Source of the DNA: Dyella monticola
Lineage (GTDB): Bacteria; Pseudomonadota; Gammaproteobacteria; Xanthomonadales; Rhodanobacteraceae
DNA: 64,000 nt
Reading direction: 5' to 3'
Assembly: GCF_003363155.1 (NCBI RefSeq)
Contig: NZ_QRBE01000007.1
Coordinates: 1 to 64,000 of the forward strand
The position numbers and the translations under genes were made by a program. The notes under the pieces are model-generated. The model had not been told where the DNA came from. It searched no databases and saw nothing but the letters and a program-made list of their open reading frames with translations. This document shows, piece by piece, positions 1 to 9,684 of this stretch (the first letter of the stretch is position 1; the number at the start of each line of letters is the position of its first letter).

Positions 1-45
1 GGCCGCGCTCGCAACCGTCGTACGGAGCTGCAGGTCCAGCAGTAA
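1..45 (+). CDS. OmpA-family protein, C-terminal end (partial)
   Basis: Frame 1 reads 14 codons, GRARNRRTELQVQQ, and stops at TAA 43-45. The NRRTEL stretch is the characteristic end of the OmpA/Pal/MotB peptidoglycan-binding domain, where the Arg residues contact diaminopimelate. The rest of the gene lies upstream of the window, so its overall architecture is unknown. A strong intrinsic terminator follows 23 bases later, which supports this being a real gene end. Confidence 0.75.
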   Translation, partial: GRARNRRTELQVQQ

Positions 46-67
46 TTGGAAGCTGCATGCTGTACGG

Positions 68-99
68 AAAAGCCCGGCCTTTGCCGGGCTTTTCTTTTT
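68..99 (+). terminator. Rho-independent terminator of the OmpA-family gene
   Basis: An 11-bp perfect stem (AAAAGCCCGGC, 68-78, with GCCGGGCTTTT, 83-93) closes a 4-base loop and is followed by CTTTTTC. It lies just after the OmpA-type stop and before the pseudouridine synthase gene, so it separates the two transcription units. Confidence 0.9.
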
Positions 100-145
100 C
101 TTAGACTAGCGTCATGTCCAGCCACATTTACGCTCACCGCAAGCG

Positions 146-985
146 ATGACCATCCGCCACACACCTTCCAGCTCGTTATCTCCACGCTTCGGTCTGGCCC
201 GTGTCCTCAGCAAATGGGGCGTCTGCTCCCGTAGCCAGGCGGAGAAGGCCGTGCGCGAGGGCAGGGTGAGTGTGAATGGACGTATCGTGCGTGATCCGGA
301 ACGCGCAACGGATCTCGAACGCGAACGTGTCTCGCTCGACGGCGAGGTCGTAAACGCCGCCAAACGCGTGTACATCGCCGTGAATAAACCGCGAGGGATT
401 GTGGTGAGCGCCGCTGACGAACGCGGACGCGACACGGTGTACGACTTACTCGCTCAATCCGGCCTTCCATGGTTAGGGCCTGTCGGCCGGCTCGACAAGG
501 CGAGCGAAGGCTTGCTGTTACTCAGTAATGACAGCGCATGGGCGGCAGGCCTTACCGATCCGCGCCACCACGTGGACAAGACCTATCACGTGCAGATCGA
601 TACGGTTCCCGATCAAGCGCTGTTCGAGCGCATGCTTGAAGGTGTTTCCGACCATGGCGAGCAGCTGGCTGCAAAACGCGTATCACTGCTACGCACGGGA
701 GAGAAAAACGCATGGCTGGAAATCGTCCTCGACGAAGGGCGCAACCGGCACATCCGTCGTCTGCTGGCCGCGCAGCATATCGGCGTCTTGCGCTTGCTTC
801 GCGTTGCGATCGGCCCTCTCGCACTGGGTGATTTGGTGAAAGGGCAGTGGCGTCATTTGACCGCGCAAGAAGTCGCGGAACTGACGCCTGCGAAAACACC
901 TATAAAACCTGCGCGTGCTTCCGCACCGCGAGCAGCGTCCGCTCGATCCAGGCGACATGATGAGGGCCCAGCGCGGCGTAGATAG
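146..985 (+). CDS. RsuA/RluB/RluE/RluF-family rRNA pseudouridine synthase
   Basis: 279 residues. This enzyme isomerises a uridine in rRNA to pseudouridine during ribosome assembly. Residues about 18-65 form an S4 RNA-binding domain (LARVLSKWGVCSRSQAEKAV), followed by the catalytic domain. The catalytic Asp is D117 in GRLDKASEGLLLL, and the family NRHIRR motif lies near residue 205. A Lys/Arg/Ala-rich tail of about 30 residues follows residue 247. It is transcribed alone, just after a terminator. RsuA (16S), RluB, RluE and RluF (23S) cannot be told apart by eye, so no symbol is given. Confidence 0.9.
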   Translation: MTIRHTPSSSLSPRFGLARVLSKWGVCSRSQAEKAVREGRVSVNGRIVRDPERATDLERERVSLDGEVVNAAKRVYIAVNKPRGIVVSAADERGRDTVYDLLAQSGLPWLGPVGRLDKASEGLLLLSNDSAWAAGLTDPRHHVDKTYHVQIDTVPDQALFERMLEGVSDHGEQLAAKRVSLLRTGEKNAWLEIVLDEGRNRHIRRLLAAQHIGVLRLLRVAIGPLALGDLVKGQWRHLTAQEVAELTPAKTPIKPARASAPRAASARSRRHDEGPARRR

Positions 986-1062
986 TTGCAACACGGCATG
1001 CGAGGTTTAGCGAATGCCACGATTTCCTTGCATGCTTCGTAATCGGTAATGCATGACATACG

Positions 1063-1092
1063 GGCTGGGGCCTGGCGCCGTTGACCCCAGCC
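1063..1092. terminator. Hairpin between convergent genes
   Basis: GGCTGGGG (1063-1070) pairs perfectly with CCCCAGCC (1085-1092) around a 14-base loop. It sits between the convergent ends of the pseudouridine synthase and kbl, 14 bases after the kbl stop. Neither side has a U-run, so it may be a dispersed palindrome or a processing/stability hairpin and not a classical terminator. Confidence 0.4.
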
Positions 1093-1106
1093 TACGCCAA
1101 TCATCG

Positions 1107-2303
1107 TTAGCTGATTAGCCCGAGTGAACGCCCAATCTTGGTGAATGCAGCGATCGCGCGGTCGAGATGGTCGCGCGTATGCGCCGCGCTCATCTGCGTA
1201 CGGATGCGCGCCTGACCCTGCGGCACCACCGGATAGAAGAAGCCGGTGACATAGATGCCTTCATCGAGCAGGCCGGCAGCCATTGCTTGTGCCTTCTTGG
1301 CGTCATAAATCATCACCGGCACGATCGGATGCACCCCGGGTTTGATGTCGAAACCGGCGCGGGTCATCTGCTCACGGAAATAACGTGTGTTTTCCTGCAC
1401 GCGTTCACGCAGCTCGCCGGCCAAACCCAACATATCGAATACCTTGATCGCAGCGGCGACGACATGGGGTGGCAGCGAGTTGGAAAACAGATAGGGGCGC
1501 GAGCGCTGACGAAGCATCTCGATGATTTCAGCGCGACCCGTGGTGAAACCGCCCACCGCCCCGCCGAGGGCCTTGCCGAGCGTGCCGGTGAAGATGTCGA
1601 TCTTGTCCATGACGCCATGCACCTCCGCCGAGCCGCGCCCGTGGGCCCCGAGGAAACCAGTGCAGTGGCATTCATCGATATGCACCAGCGCGTTGTACTT
1701 GCCGGCCAGCGCGGTGATCTTATCCAGAGGGGCAATGAAGCCATCCATGGAAAACGCACCATCGCTGCTGATGAGTTTGGTGCGCGCACCGGCTGCATCG
1801 GCGGCTTTTAATTGGGCTTCCAGATCGGCCATGTCGCAGTTGGCGTAACGAAAGCGCTTGGCTTTGCACAGGCGAATGCCATCGATGATGGAGGCGTGAT
1901 TGAGCGCATCTGAAATGATCGCATCCTCCTCGCCTAGCAGTGGTTCGTATAAACCGCCGTTCGCGTCGAAGCAGGCTGCATAGAGGATGGTGTCTTCAGT
2001 GCCGAAGAAGTCGGCGATTTGCTTTTCGAGCTGCTTGTGCAAATCCTGCGTCCCGCAGATGAAGCGCACAGACGCCATGCCGAAGCCATGTGTATCTAAT
2101 GCTTCCTTGGCGGCCTTGATCACTTCGGGGTGATCGGCCAGGCCAAGGTAATTGTTGGCGCAGAAGTTGAGCACTTTGCGACCGCCTTCCAGTTCAATTT
2201 CAGCCGACTGCGGTGAAGTGATGATGCGCTCGGCCTTGAACAGGCCCTGCTCGCGGATGGATTCAAGTTCTTGGGTGTAACGCGCCTGGCCGGGGTAGCT
2301 CAT
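1107..2303 (-). CDS. kbl: Glycine C-acetyltransferase (2-amino-3-ketobutyrate CoA ligase)
   Basis: This PLP enzyme cleaves 2-amino-3-oxobutyrate with CoA to glycine and acetyl-CoA, the second step of threonine degradation after Tdh. From the ATG at 2303 the product is 398 residues, the usual Kbl length, and begins [20 protein letters not shown]. Fold-type I features are visible: [14 protein letters not shown] near the N-terminus, [12 protein letters not shown] with the Asp that contacts the PLP nitrogen, and the Schiff-base Lys in [16 protein letters not shown]. The frame stays open to a TTG at 2405 that has a good AAGGAG upstream. That start would add 34 residues unlike the family, and the Shine-Dalgarno match lies in a palindrome, so 2303 is preferred. 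tdh lies 4 kb upstream on the same strand, with an AsmA-like gene between. Confidence 0.93.
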   Translation of the reverse strand: MSYPGQARYTQELESIREQGLFKAERIITSPQSAEIELEGGRKVLNFCANNYLGLADHPEVIKAAKEALDTHGFGMASVRFICGTQDLHKQLEKQIADFFGTEDTILYAACFDANGGLYEPLLGEEDAIISDALNHASIIDGIRLCKAKRFRYANCDMADLEAQLKAADAAGARTKLISSDGAFSMDGFIAPLDKITALAGKYNALVHIDECHCTGFLGAHGRGSAEVHGVMDKIDIFTGTLGKALGGAVGGFTTGRAEIIEMLRQRSRPYLFSNSLPPHVVAAAIKVFDMLGLAGELRERVQENTRYFREQMTRAGFDIKPGVHPIVPVMIYDAKKAQAMAAGLLDEGIYVTGFFYPVVPQGQARIRTQMSAAHTRDHLDRAIAAFTKIGRSLGLIS

Positions 2304-2405
2304 GGGACCGATGCCGTTCTGGGGGAAAGTACCCATTTTCGGCTTTTCGGGGCTGTGGGGGAACAGGGCGGGTGTGAAATTCATGGCGAGGTCGGCTTCC
2401 CGCAA

Positions 2406-2428
2406 CCCTCTCCTTGAAGGGAAGAGGG
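2406..2428. repeat. Short C/G-rich imperfect palindrome
   Basis: CCCTCT (2406-2411) and AGAGGG (2423-2428) form a stem around CCTTGAAGGGA. It resembles other intergenic C-rich/G-rich palindromes at about 27250-27280 and 45977-46083. It lies between kbl and the DUF748 gene and supplies the purine-rich sequence upstream of the alternative TTG start of kbl. Confidence 0.35.
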
Positions 2429-2442
2429 CTCAAGTGGCGTTA

Positions 2443-5400
2443 CTACATGTGCAAACCGAAATCGTCGCGCGTGGTCTTGCCCTTGTCGTCGATGCCCTTG
2501 GCATCCAGCTTCGGTGCCAGCACGAACACGCGGTTGTCGTTGATCTTGCCGTGCAGATACTGGCGCACCACATCGGCACGGCGTTCAGCCAGATGGCGCA
2601 GCGCGTCCTGATCCACCGTGACGTTGGCCTCCATCAGCTTGATCATCTCGTCGGGTGGTTGCGATTTGGTCAATCCGACGAAATCGCGCGGCTTTTTGAA
2701 GTTGCCGTGCTTGTAGGCCTTGCCCAGGTATTTGTTGTAATCGTCGGTGCCGGGTTTGACTGGCGCGGCGGTGGCGGCAGCGGTACCGATGTCATCGGCT
2801 TCTTCCTTCTGCACCAGGTCGTCGACGGTGACCTTGCGCAGGCCCTCCTGGTCGACGGATGGATCGACACGACCGATGATGTCGAGCTTCAAATCCGGTT
2901 TTTTGTTGAGTATATCCACCACGTTTGCAAGCTTGTCCTTGGCCTGCGCATCGAGCACAGCGGAGCCGGGCGTGAACTCGACGTAACCCAGATCTTGCTT
3001 TCCACCTCCGCCGATGGATCCAAGCAACCGAAACGGCGAGGTCACCGCACGCTTGAGCAAATTCACAAAGGCCTGCCAGATCACTCCGCCCAGGCTGAAA
3101 TGTGGATCATTGAGCGAGCCGGAAACGGGCACATGGATATCGATATTGCCGTTGGAATCCCTCAACAAGGCCACCGCCAGCTTCACCGGCAGGTGGCTGA
3201 TGCCCGGCCCTTCCATGCGATCGCCGAAGGTAAGCTGATTGAGCACGATATGGTTGTCGGCGTTCAATTTGTTCTGGTCGAGTTGGTAGTGCACGTCCAT
3301 GGTCAGCCGGCCCTTGGTAATGGGATAGCCGGCGTACTTGCCCGAATACGGCGTCAGATGCGTGAGTTCCACATCATCGGCCTTGGCCTTGATATCGAGA
3401 AACGCCACCGGGGTGAGCGGATTGATGGTGCCATCGATGTTCACTGGCGAGTTGTCGTCCAGCTCGCCTTGTAGCGTGACATCGGCGGGCGCACCGCTGG
3501 TATCCGTGCCGAAAGCGCCGATTTTGCCGGCCAGTTGCGTGATGTTGGCGGTGTAGTTGGGTTTGATGAAGTTGTCGGTGTAGTTGAGATTACCGTTGGC
3601 CAGCGTGATCTGGCCGATGTGGATCTGCGCGGGCGGCGCAGCCGTTGAGCTGGCCGTTGCAAGCGTGGTAGTGGACGTAGCGCCGGCAGGAGCAGGCGGC
3701 GCGATCGGCTTGGGTGGAGGCGGTGCGCTTGCGGCAGGTGCCGGGCCACTCTCTGCACGCGTCACCGATACCGGTGCTTGCGACGGGTTGGACACCACAT
3801 CCTGCAGATTGATGCGTCCGTTGCTGTTGACGATGACGCGCGCGTAGAAGTCGTTGAGCGCCAGTGCCTCAATATCCAGTTTTGGCGCACCTTCGCCTAT
3901 CTGTACTTTGATGCCATTGGCTGAGAGCGCGTTCCAGCGCAGAAAGTCGTCGTTGGTGACTTTGTCCAGCACGCGCACACGACTCACCAGCATACGGCCC
4001 TGATAGCGAATCAGCGGGCCGGGCTTGCGATCGCGGTAACGGAGCCGTCCGTTGGCGCCGAGCTGCGCGCTGTCGACATTAACGTTCAACGGTACCTGCG
4101 CGAGCGATGCAAACGGGGCGACATCCAGGCGCCTGGCGACAACGCGAAGGTCCGCGTCGACGGGTTCGGGCTTTACGTTGCCATTTACCCTGAATTTTCC
4201 ACGACCGATGCCACCGCTGAGATCCAGCGCAATCGGCTTATGCATGTCATCGGAAAGATTTATCAGGCTGAACTTCTCGGCATTGATCACAATGCGGCCT
4301 TCCTTGCTGGGCAGGCTCGGATCGGTCAGCGCGAACGTGCTGCCATCGATATTCAGTTGCGCGATGCTCCAGTGCCACGATGGCGAAGCCGCGTGCGTGC
4401 CTTTCGCCGGCGGCGAGGGTTTCGTGAGATGGGTCAGATCAATGCTTCCATTCTTCAATCGGCGCGCATCGATTTTCAGGCCTTGCAAGGCCACCGTGTC
4501 AAGCTGCGCCACGCTGTGATCGAGATCGATATGATGGATATCGGCCGTTAACGTTTGCCACGACACAGGTCTACGTCCGCGCTGCGCGAGTGCAAAGTTG
4601 TTGACCGCAAGCTTGCTGTTATCCATGGTCAGCGCAAGCGCGTTGCTCCAGTCGATCTGTGGATGGATATCGCCATCGAGCGAGCCGCTGGAGATGTCTG
4701 CGTTAAGCATGGCGGGGCCCATCGCAACCAGTGGTTGCAGCCCGACGTCGCTCATACTGATCTCGCCGTTGAACTGGCTCGCATGCACCAACACGTTTCC
4801 GGCGACATGCACGGTGCCGCCGGCAAGATTCGAGGTCAGATCGACCGCACCCGGCTGTGCGGATACCGTGGAAAGATGATCGATCGCGCCATGCATACCA
4901 TCGAGCAGCAGATGCACCGGCTTGGCACCGCTTAGGTCGCCGTAATCCAGGCTGCTGTTGGTGATGACGAGGCGCGCGAAATACGCGTCGCTTGGCGGCG
5001 TTCCAGGTTTCGGTGGGGGCGAGTTCTTGCCGAGCAGCGCATCGAAATTCGTACGGCCGCCCGACAGCTTGCTGTAATGCAGGTCCGCGTGATCGAGCTG
5101 CAGCGTGCCGAAGTGATAGCGCGATTGCAGCGGTTGCACGTCGTCGAGGGCGGCGCTGGCATGGCCCATTTCCAGTATTGGTGCATGGTCCTGCGTGGCC
5201 ATGGCCAGATTATCGAGTTGCAGCGTGCCTTGCATGAGCAGCTGCGGTGTCGGCTGCGTCTGCACGAAGTGCACGTCAAGCTTGCCCGACAGCAAGCCGC
5301 TGGAAATGACCGCCGGCAGCGGCGCAGGCGCATAGCCCAGGTATTTCGGCAAATCCAGGCGATCCAGCGTGAAACTGATGACGGATTCGCGGCTGCTTGC

Positions 5401-6099
5401 AAACGGTTTGGTCTGGCCCTCGATGCGCAGCGGACTACCATCCACACGCATTGCCAGCAGGGGCTGCACGAAGATATCCGTGTCGTGCGACAGGTTGGCG
5501 AGGAAGGGTATGCCCAGCTCGATCTGGTCCACGTGATGCGTGACGTTACCGACTTTGTCGTCGAACGTAATTTCGCCATCGTGCACGCTGATGTTCGATA
5601 CCGCAAAGCGTGTCGGCGATGCGTTCGGATCCGCCGGCTTGGATGCGAAACGTTGAACGATATCGGTGAAGTTGAAGGTCTGCGGGTCGGTGCGCGTGAT
5701 ATGAATCTGCGGATGTTGCAGAGAAAGTTCATCCAGCACCGGCGCGAGATGGAAGACCGAACTCCAAGAGCCGTTCACCACGAATTGGTCGACGTCGACA
5801 AAAGGCGAGACACCATCGCGTTCGCCGATGTGCAGCTTGTCCACCGTTAGCCGCATCGTGTAGGGGTTCACATGAATCGCGCCGATGGTGACCGGGCGGT
5901 CCAATTGTGCGGCGAGCTGTTTTTGCAACTGATTCTTGATGAGCCCTGGCGCGACGAAAAACCCGAACAGGCCGAACAGCAGCAGGAATATCGCGATGAT
6001 CAGCGCCGTGATGCGCAGGCGGCGGGATCGATAAAGGCCTTGCGCGCGTTCGCGGCTGGCCTGCATCAATGCGTGAGGTGACAGGTTACGGTTTGCCAT
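2443..6099 (-). CDS. DUF748/AsmA-like large inner-membrane-anchored periplasmic protein
   Basis: 1218 residues. An Arg-rich N-terminus leads into one membrane helix (about residues 29-50, TALIIAIFLLLFGLFGFFVA), and the rest is predicted periplasmic. Long beta-rich repeats follow in the AsmA/DUF748 style, for example RPVTIGAIHVNPYTMRLTVD just after the helix. A Pro/Ala/Ser/Thr-rich linker lies near residues 780-820. Near residue 1050 the segment VEFTPGSAVLDAQAKDKL begins a region resembling an OmpA-like fold. AsmA-clan proteins such as YhdP, TamB and YdbH form hydrophobic grooves that carry phospholipids to the outer membrane. A similar role here is inference. It sits between kbl and tdh on the same strand, 215 bases from tdh. 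Confidence 0.85.
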   Translation of the reverse strand: MANRNLSPHALMQASRERAQGLYRSRRLRITALIIAIFLLLFGLFGFFVAPGLIKNQLQKQLAAQLDRPVTIGAIHVNPYTMRLTVDKLHIGERDGVSPFVDVDQFVVNGSWSSVFHLAPVLDELSLQHPQIHITRTDPQTFNFTDIVQRFASKPADPNASPTRFAVSNISVHDGEITFDDKVGNVTHHVDQIELGIPFLANLSHDTDIFVQPLLAMRVDGSPLRIEGQTKPFASSRESVISFTLDRLDLPKYLGYAPAPLPAVISSGLLSGKLDVHFVQTQPTPQLLMQGTLQLDNLAMATQDHAPILEMGHASAALDDVQPLQSRYHFGTLQLDHADLHYSKLSGGRTNFDALLGKNSPPPKPGTPPSDAYFARLVITNSSLDYGDLSGAKPVHLLLDGMHGAIDHLSTVSAQPGAVDLTSNLAGGTVHVAGNVLVHASQFNGEISMSDVGLQPLVAMGPAMLNADISSGSLDGDIHPQIDWSNALALTMDNSKLAVNNFALAQRGRRPVSWQTLTADIHHIDLDHSVAQLDTVALQGLKIDARRLKNGSIDLTHLTKPSPPAKGTHAASPSWHWSIAQLNIDGSTFALTDPSLPSKEGRIVINAEKFSLINLSDDMHKPIALDLSGGIGRGKFRVNGNVKPEPVDADLRVVARRLDVAPFASLAQVPLNVNVDSAQLGANGRLRYRDRKPGPLIRYQGRMLVSRVRVLDKVTNDDFLRWNALSANGIKVQIGEGAPKLDIEALALNDFYARVIVNSNGRINLQDVVSNPSQAPVSVTRAESGPAPAASAPPPPKPIAPPAPAGATSTTTLATASSTAAPPAQIHIGQITLANGNLNYTDNFIKPNYTANITQLAGKIGAFGTDTSGAPADVTLQGELDDNSPVNIDGTINPLTPVAFLDIKAKADDVELTHLTPYSGKYAGYPITKGRLTMDVHYQLDQNKLNADNHIVLNQLTFGDRMEGPGISHLPVKLAVALLRDSNGNIDIHVPVSGSLNDPHFSLGGVIWQAFVNLLKRAVTSPFRLLGSIGGGGKQDLGYVEFTPGSAVLDAQAKDKLANVVDILNKKPDLKLDIIGRVDPSVDQEGLRKVTVDDLVQKEEADDIGTAAATAAPVKPGTDDYNKYLGKAYKHGNFKKPRDFVGLTKSQPPDEMIKLMEANVTVDQDALRHLAERRADVVRQYLHGKINDNRVFVLAPKLDAKGIDDKGKTTRDDFGLHM

Positions 6100-6277
6100 G
6101 CCGTCGACGCTCCTCCCGTGAGATTGCGGGCCGATCGTGCCGGCAATCGCAAACCGTGCACTTTCTCCAACCTAGAAGTTCATGTCGGCGCGCCTGCGGG
6201 GAGTGTAGCGTGCGATGTAGTCGTTGCGTAGAACCTTTATCAGGTTTTTGCGAATGATTCAGGCGGCGTGAATGTTC

Positions 6278-6302
6278 AGGGACGAGGGCTCGCCTCGTCC
6301 CT
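6278..6302. terminator. Perfect hairpin just after tdh
   Basis: AGGGACGAGG (6278-6287) and CCTCGTCCCT (6293-6302) form a perfect 10-bp stem with a 5-base loop, starting 12 bases beyond the tdh stop. There is no U-tract on the minus strand, so termination is uncertain. It may instead stabilise the 3' end of the tdh mRNA. Confidence 0.5.
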
Positions 6303-6314
6303 GCGCGCAAACGT

Positions 6315-7349
6315 TCAATGCCAGGAGCACACCACTTTGCCGCATGTTCCCGCATCCATCAGGTCGAAGCCCTTCTGGAAATCGTCGATGTGGATCTGGT
6401 GGGTAAGCACCTTTTGCAGCGGGAAGCCGGTGAGCACCATCTGGGTCATCTTGTACCAGGTCTCGTACATGCGGCGGCCGTAGATGCCCTGCAAGGTGAG
6501 GCCTTTGAAAATCACCCGGTCCCAATCGATGCCGGCGCCCTTGGGTTGGATGCCGAGCAGGGCGATCTTGCCGCCGTGGTACATGCAATCGAGCATGTCA
6601 TTAAATGCGCGCGGGTTGCCGCTCATTTCCAGGCCGACGTCGAAGCCTTCCATGTGCAGGTCCTTCATCACGGCCTTCAGCGACTGGTTGGCGACGTTCA
6701 CCACACGCGTGGCACCCATGTCGGCGGCCAGTTTCAGGCGATAATCGTTGACGTCGGTGACCACCACGTTGCGCGCGCCCACGTGCTTGGCGATGCCCGC
6801 AGCGATGATGCCGATCGGGCCGGCGCCGGTGATCAGCACGTCCTCGCCCACCATGTCGAACTCCAGCGCACAATGCGCGGCGTTGCCGTAGGGGTCGAAA
6901 AAAGCAGCCAGTTCGGAGGGAATCTGATCCGGAATCGGCCACAGGTTGGAGGCCGGCATGCTCATGTATTCGGCGAAGGCACCATTGCGGTTCACGCCGA
7001 TACCCACGGTATTCGGACACAGGTGCTGGCGACCGGCGCGGCAGTTGCGACAGTGACCGCACACGATATGGCCCTCGGCAGAGACCCGGTCGCCGAGCTT
7101 GTAGCCGGTGACACCGGGGCCGATCTCAACGATGCGACCGACGAATTCGTGGCCGATGGTCAGGCCAGGCTTGATGGTGCGCTGGGACCACTCGTCCCAT
7201 TTGTAAATATGCAAATCCGTGCCGCAGATAGCGGTTTTCTCCAGCTTGATCAGCACCTCATTGGGGCCGACTTCCGGTAGCGGCACTTCTTCCATCCAAA
7301 TGCCCTCTTCGGGCAGACGCTTGACCAGGGCTTTCATCGTTTGCGACAT
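6315..7349 (-). CDS. tdh: L-threonine 3-dehydrogenase
   Basis: 344 residues (E. coli Tdh has 341). It oxidises L-threonine to 2-amino-3-oxobutyrate with NAD+, feeding Kbl. It is a zinc-dependent medium-chain dehydrogenase. The catalytic zinc site is C42, H67 and E68 ([14 protein letters not shown] and GHEFVG). The structural zinc Cys are C97, C100, C103 and C111 in [15 protein letters not shown]. The NAD-binding motif is [20 protein letters not shown]. It starts at an ATG and is divergent from the secreted glycosidase-like gene, with 143 bases between. With Kbl it turns threonine into glycine and acetyl-CoA, and the riboswitch-controlled gcvP in this window could consume the glycine. Confidence 0.96.
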   Translation of the reverse strand: MSQTMKALVKRLPEEGIWMEEVPLPEVGPNEVLIKLEKTAICGTDLHIYKWDEWSQRTIKPGLTIGHEFVGRIVEIGPGVTGYKLGDRVSAEGHIVCGHCRNCRAGRQHLCPNTVGIGVNRNGAFAEYMSMPASNLWPIPDQIPSELAAFFDPYGNAAHCALEFDMVGEDVLITGAGPIGIIAAGIAKHVGARNVVVTDVNDYRLKLAADMGATRVVNVANQSLKAVMKDLHMEGFDVGLEMSGNPRAFNDMLDCMYHGGKIALLGIQPKGAGIDWDRVIFKGLTLQGIYGRRMYETWYKMTQMVLTGFPLQKVLTHQIHIDDFQKGFDLMDAGTCGKVVCSWH

Positions 7350-7492
7350 GGGAATTCCGTTGGGGAAGGACGGGGAAAGCCGATATTATAGAGAGCGATG
7401 CCCGACACCGCTTTCTTGCACTGCAGCGTTGCTCGCCCGGCGCCTTGTCTTTTACTGTCGAGAGTTTGTACGTTGTCGAGTGAAAAAGACGG

Positions 7493-9628
7493 ATGCGTAT
7501 GAACATGATGGCTCGGGTGGACGGTAGGGCAACGCACATAAGCCGATTCCGTTCCGCGGTTTCTACGCTTGTGCTGGTCGCAGGCATGCTTGCGCTGCCG
7601 GCGCCATGGTCAGCCCAGGCGAAGGATCAAGGCGCCCCGGCGCCCCTGCAGTTCCGCATTACCGAAGGCCAGATCGAAAACGCGTTTTATCAAGACGGCC
7701 GTATCGCCGCTCATTTATTGTTGAGTTCCGGCAACAAGCCGCGCGTGCTGGTGGCGTTCCCCGCGGGCAATAGCGGCACAGGCATATGGTTCGCGCCGAC
7801 CACCGCGCCGGTGCATTGGACGTTGGAGCGGGTGATGGGACTGCAGCGCACCGTGGATGGCCACGTCTGGAACGGCATCGTCGCCCAGGCCAGTGTCACC
7901 ACGAATGCGCTGGTGCTGAAGGACGCCGTACTGGGCAGCATCCGCGTATTGCGCGACTACCAGTTGGGGAGCGGCTACAAGGCGCAAGTCGCCGCCACGC
8001 CGCAGATTGTCGCCACCCCGCAGATTACAGAGCGTTCCATCAACTGGCAGCGCCAACGGATCGATGGCGCGCCGGGTTACGCCATCACCTTGAGCACGGA
8101 CAACGGTCGCTTTCAGCGCGAAGATGGTCACATCGTGTTGCGTCCAGATCATCCGGGAGAGGCGCTGCACGTGCGCATTGAGGCCAGCACCGGCGAGACT
8201 CCGCTGACGCCCTTCACGCACCTGCTCAACAGCAAAGCACAGCCGGACATGCGCAGCCGCAACGCGCTGCAATTTCTCAGTTACCGCGAAAAATTCCTCG
8301 CCGGCTCCTGGCGTTTCGATACCTACTTTGGGCGCGACACGCTCATGTCCGTGCGCCTGCTGATGCCCGTGCTGCAGCCCGCCGCCGTCGACGCCGGCAT
8401 TGCTTCGGTACTGGCACGGCTGTCGCCTGATGGCCAGGTGGCGCATGAGGAAGACATCGGCGAATACGCCGTCTTGGAACACCTCAAGGAGCAAGGCAAA
8501 CCCTCGGCTGCGCCGATCTACAGCTATGTGATGATCGATAGCGACTACATGCTCGCGCCGGTCGCTGCGGCGTGGTTGCTGGACGACCCGCGCGGCCGTC
8601 AAGGCGCGCACGCGTTCCTCGCCAGCAAAGCCGATGGAGAGCGACGTGGCGATGCACTGGTGCGCAACCTGCTGTTCGTCGCCGGACACAGCGAAGCCTT
8701 CGCGCATCAGCCGGTTTATACGAATCTGATCTCGCTCAAGCCTGGCAGCCAGGTGGGGCAATGGCGCGACAGTAACGAGGGCATCGGCCGTGGCCGCTAT
8801 CCCTATGACGTCAACGCCATCTGGATGCCCGCAGCGCTGCGCGCGATCGGCCAGTTCCTTGATGCGGGCCTGTTGAACGACTACACCACGCCGGCACAGC
8901 GCGAGCGCCTGCGGGCCGCTGCGGCGAGCGCAGATGACTGGGATAAGCACGCCGGCGCCTTGTTCGCCGTGCGCTTATCCAATCAGCAAGCCGCCCAGCA
9001 AGTGCGTGACTATGCCAAGCAGATTGGCGTGGCGGATGCGACCGCGCTGGCGGCACTGGATGACGCAGCGCTCCAATTTCCCGCCATCTCGTTGGATGCG
9101 CAAGGGAAGCCGGTTCCCGTGCTGAATTCCGACGTGGGCTTCAACTTGTTGTTCGGCCGGCCTGATGCGGCCGAGTTGGATCGCAACATCGGCAGCCTGA
9201 TGCGGCCGTTCCCTGCAGGCCTGATGACCGATGTGGGGATGGTCGTCGCCAACCCTGCGTACGCAAGTCATGACGTATGGTCGCGCTTCGGCAATAACGC
9301 CTACCACGGCACCGTGGTCTGGGCCTGGCAACAGGCGGTGATGGCCGCCGGACTGAAGCGCCAGCTCGCGCGTAGCGATCTGCCGCCGGCTACCCGTGCG
9401 CATCTGGTCGCTGCGCAAACCGGGCTATGGCGAGCGATTTGTGCAGCCAATGCGGTGCGTACGTCTGAGTTGTGGTCCTGGTCGTATAGCGATGGGCACT
9501 ATCACATCGAACCGTTCGGCGCGGAGGGCGCGCACGAAGACGAGTCCAACGCGGCGCAGCTGTGGAGCACGGTGTTCCTGGCCTTGCCGCCACCGGCGTC
9601 GATGGCCGGGGAGACCGGCTGCCGCTGA
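7493..9628 (+). CDS. Secreted six-hairpin glycosidase-like protein
   Basis: 711 residues. The N-terminus carries a signal peptide (hydrophobic segment about residues 21-40, cleavage likely after SAQA). The first ~200 residues are beta-rich and the remainder is an alpha/alpha-type domain. Segments such as TYFGRDTLMSVRLLMPVL, GQVAHEEDIGEYAVLEH and QWRDSNEGIGRGRYPYDVNA resemble the catalytic region of amylo-alpha-1,6-glucosidase/GH15-like enzymes, with plausible acidic catalytic residues in the last two. Substrate and activity are not determinable from sequence alone. Three closely spaced in-frame ATGs (7493, 7499, 7508) leave the exact start open. No carbohydrate uptake genes are adjacent. Confidence 0.7.
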   Translation: MRMNMMARVDGRATHISRFRSAVSTLVLVAGMLALPAPWSAQAKDQGAPAPLQFRITEGQIENAFYQDGRIAAHLLLSSGNKPRVLVAFPAGNSGTGIWFAPTTAPVHWTLERVMGLQRTVDGHVWNGIVAQASVTTNALVLKDAVLGSIRVLRDYQLGSGYKAQVAATPQIVATPQITERSINWQRQRIDGAPGYAITLSTDNGRFQREDGHIVLRPDHPGEALHVRIEASTGETPLTPFTHLLNSKAQPDMRSRNALQFLSYREKFLAGSWRFDTYFGRDTLMSVRLLMPVLQPAAVDAGIASVLARLSPDGQVAHEEDIGEYAVLEHLKEQGKPSAAPIYSYVMIDSDYMLAPVAAAWLLDDPRGRQGAHAFLASKADGERRGDALVRNLLFVAGHSEAFAHQPVYTNLISLKPGSQVGQWRDSNEGIGRGRYPYDVNAIWMPAALRAIGQFLDAGLLNDYTTPAQRERLRAAAASADDWDKHAGALFAVRLSNQQAAQQVRDYAKQIGVADATALAALDDAALQFPAISLDAQGKPVPVLNSDVGFNLLFGRPDAAELDRNIGSLMRPFPAGLMTDVGMVVANPAYASHDVWSRFGNNAYHGTVVWAWQQAVMAAGLKRQLARSDLPPATRAHLVAAQTGLWRAICAANAVRTSELWSWSYSDGHYHIEPFGAEGAHEDESNAAQLWSTVFLALPPPASMAGETGCR

Positions 9629-9684
9629 GGGTCGGTCAGGTGTTTTCGCCGCGCATCAGCATGTCGAGTGGCAGATCACTCGCT

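Noticed and set aside
7715-8950. 411-codon minus-strand frame opposite the secreted glycosidase-like gene
   Set aside because: The plus strand has a signal peptide and family-like motifs. The minus frame has neither.
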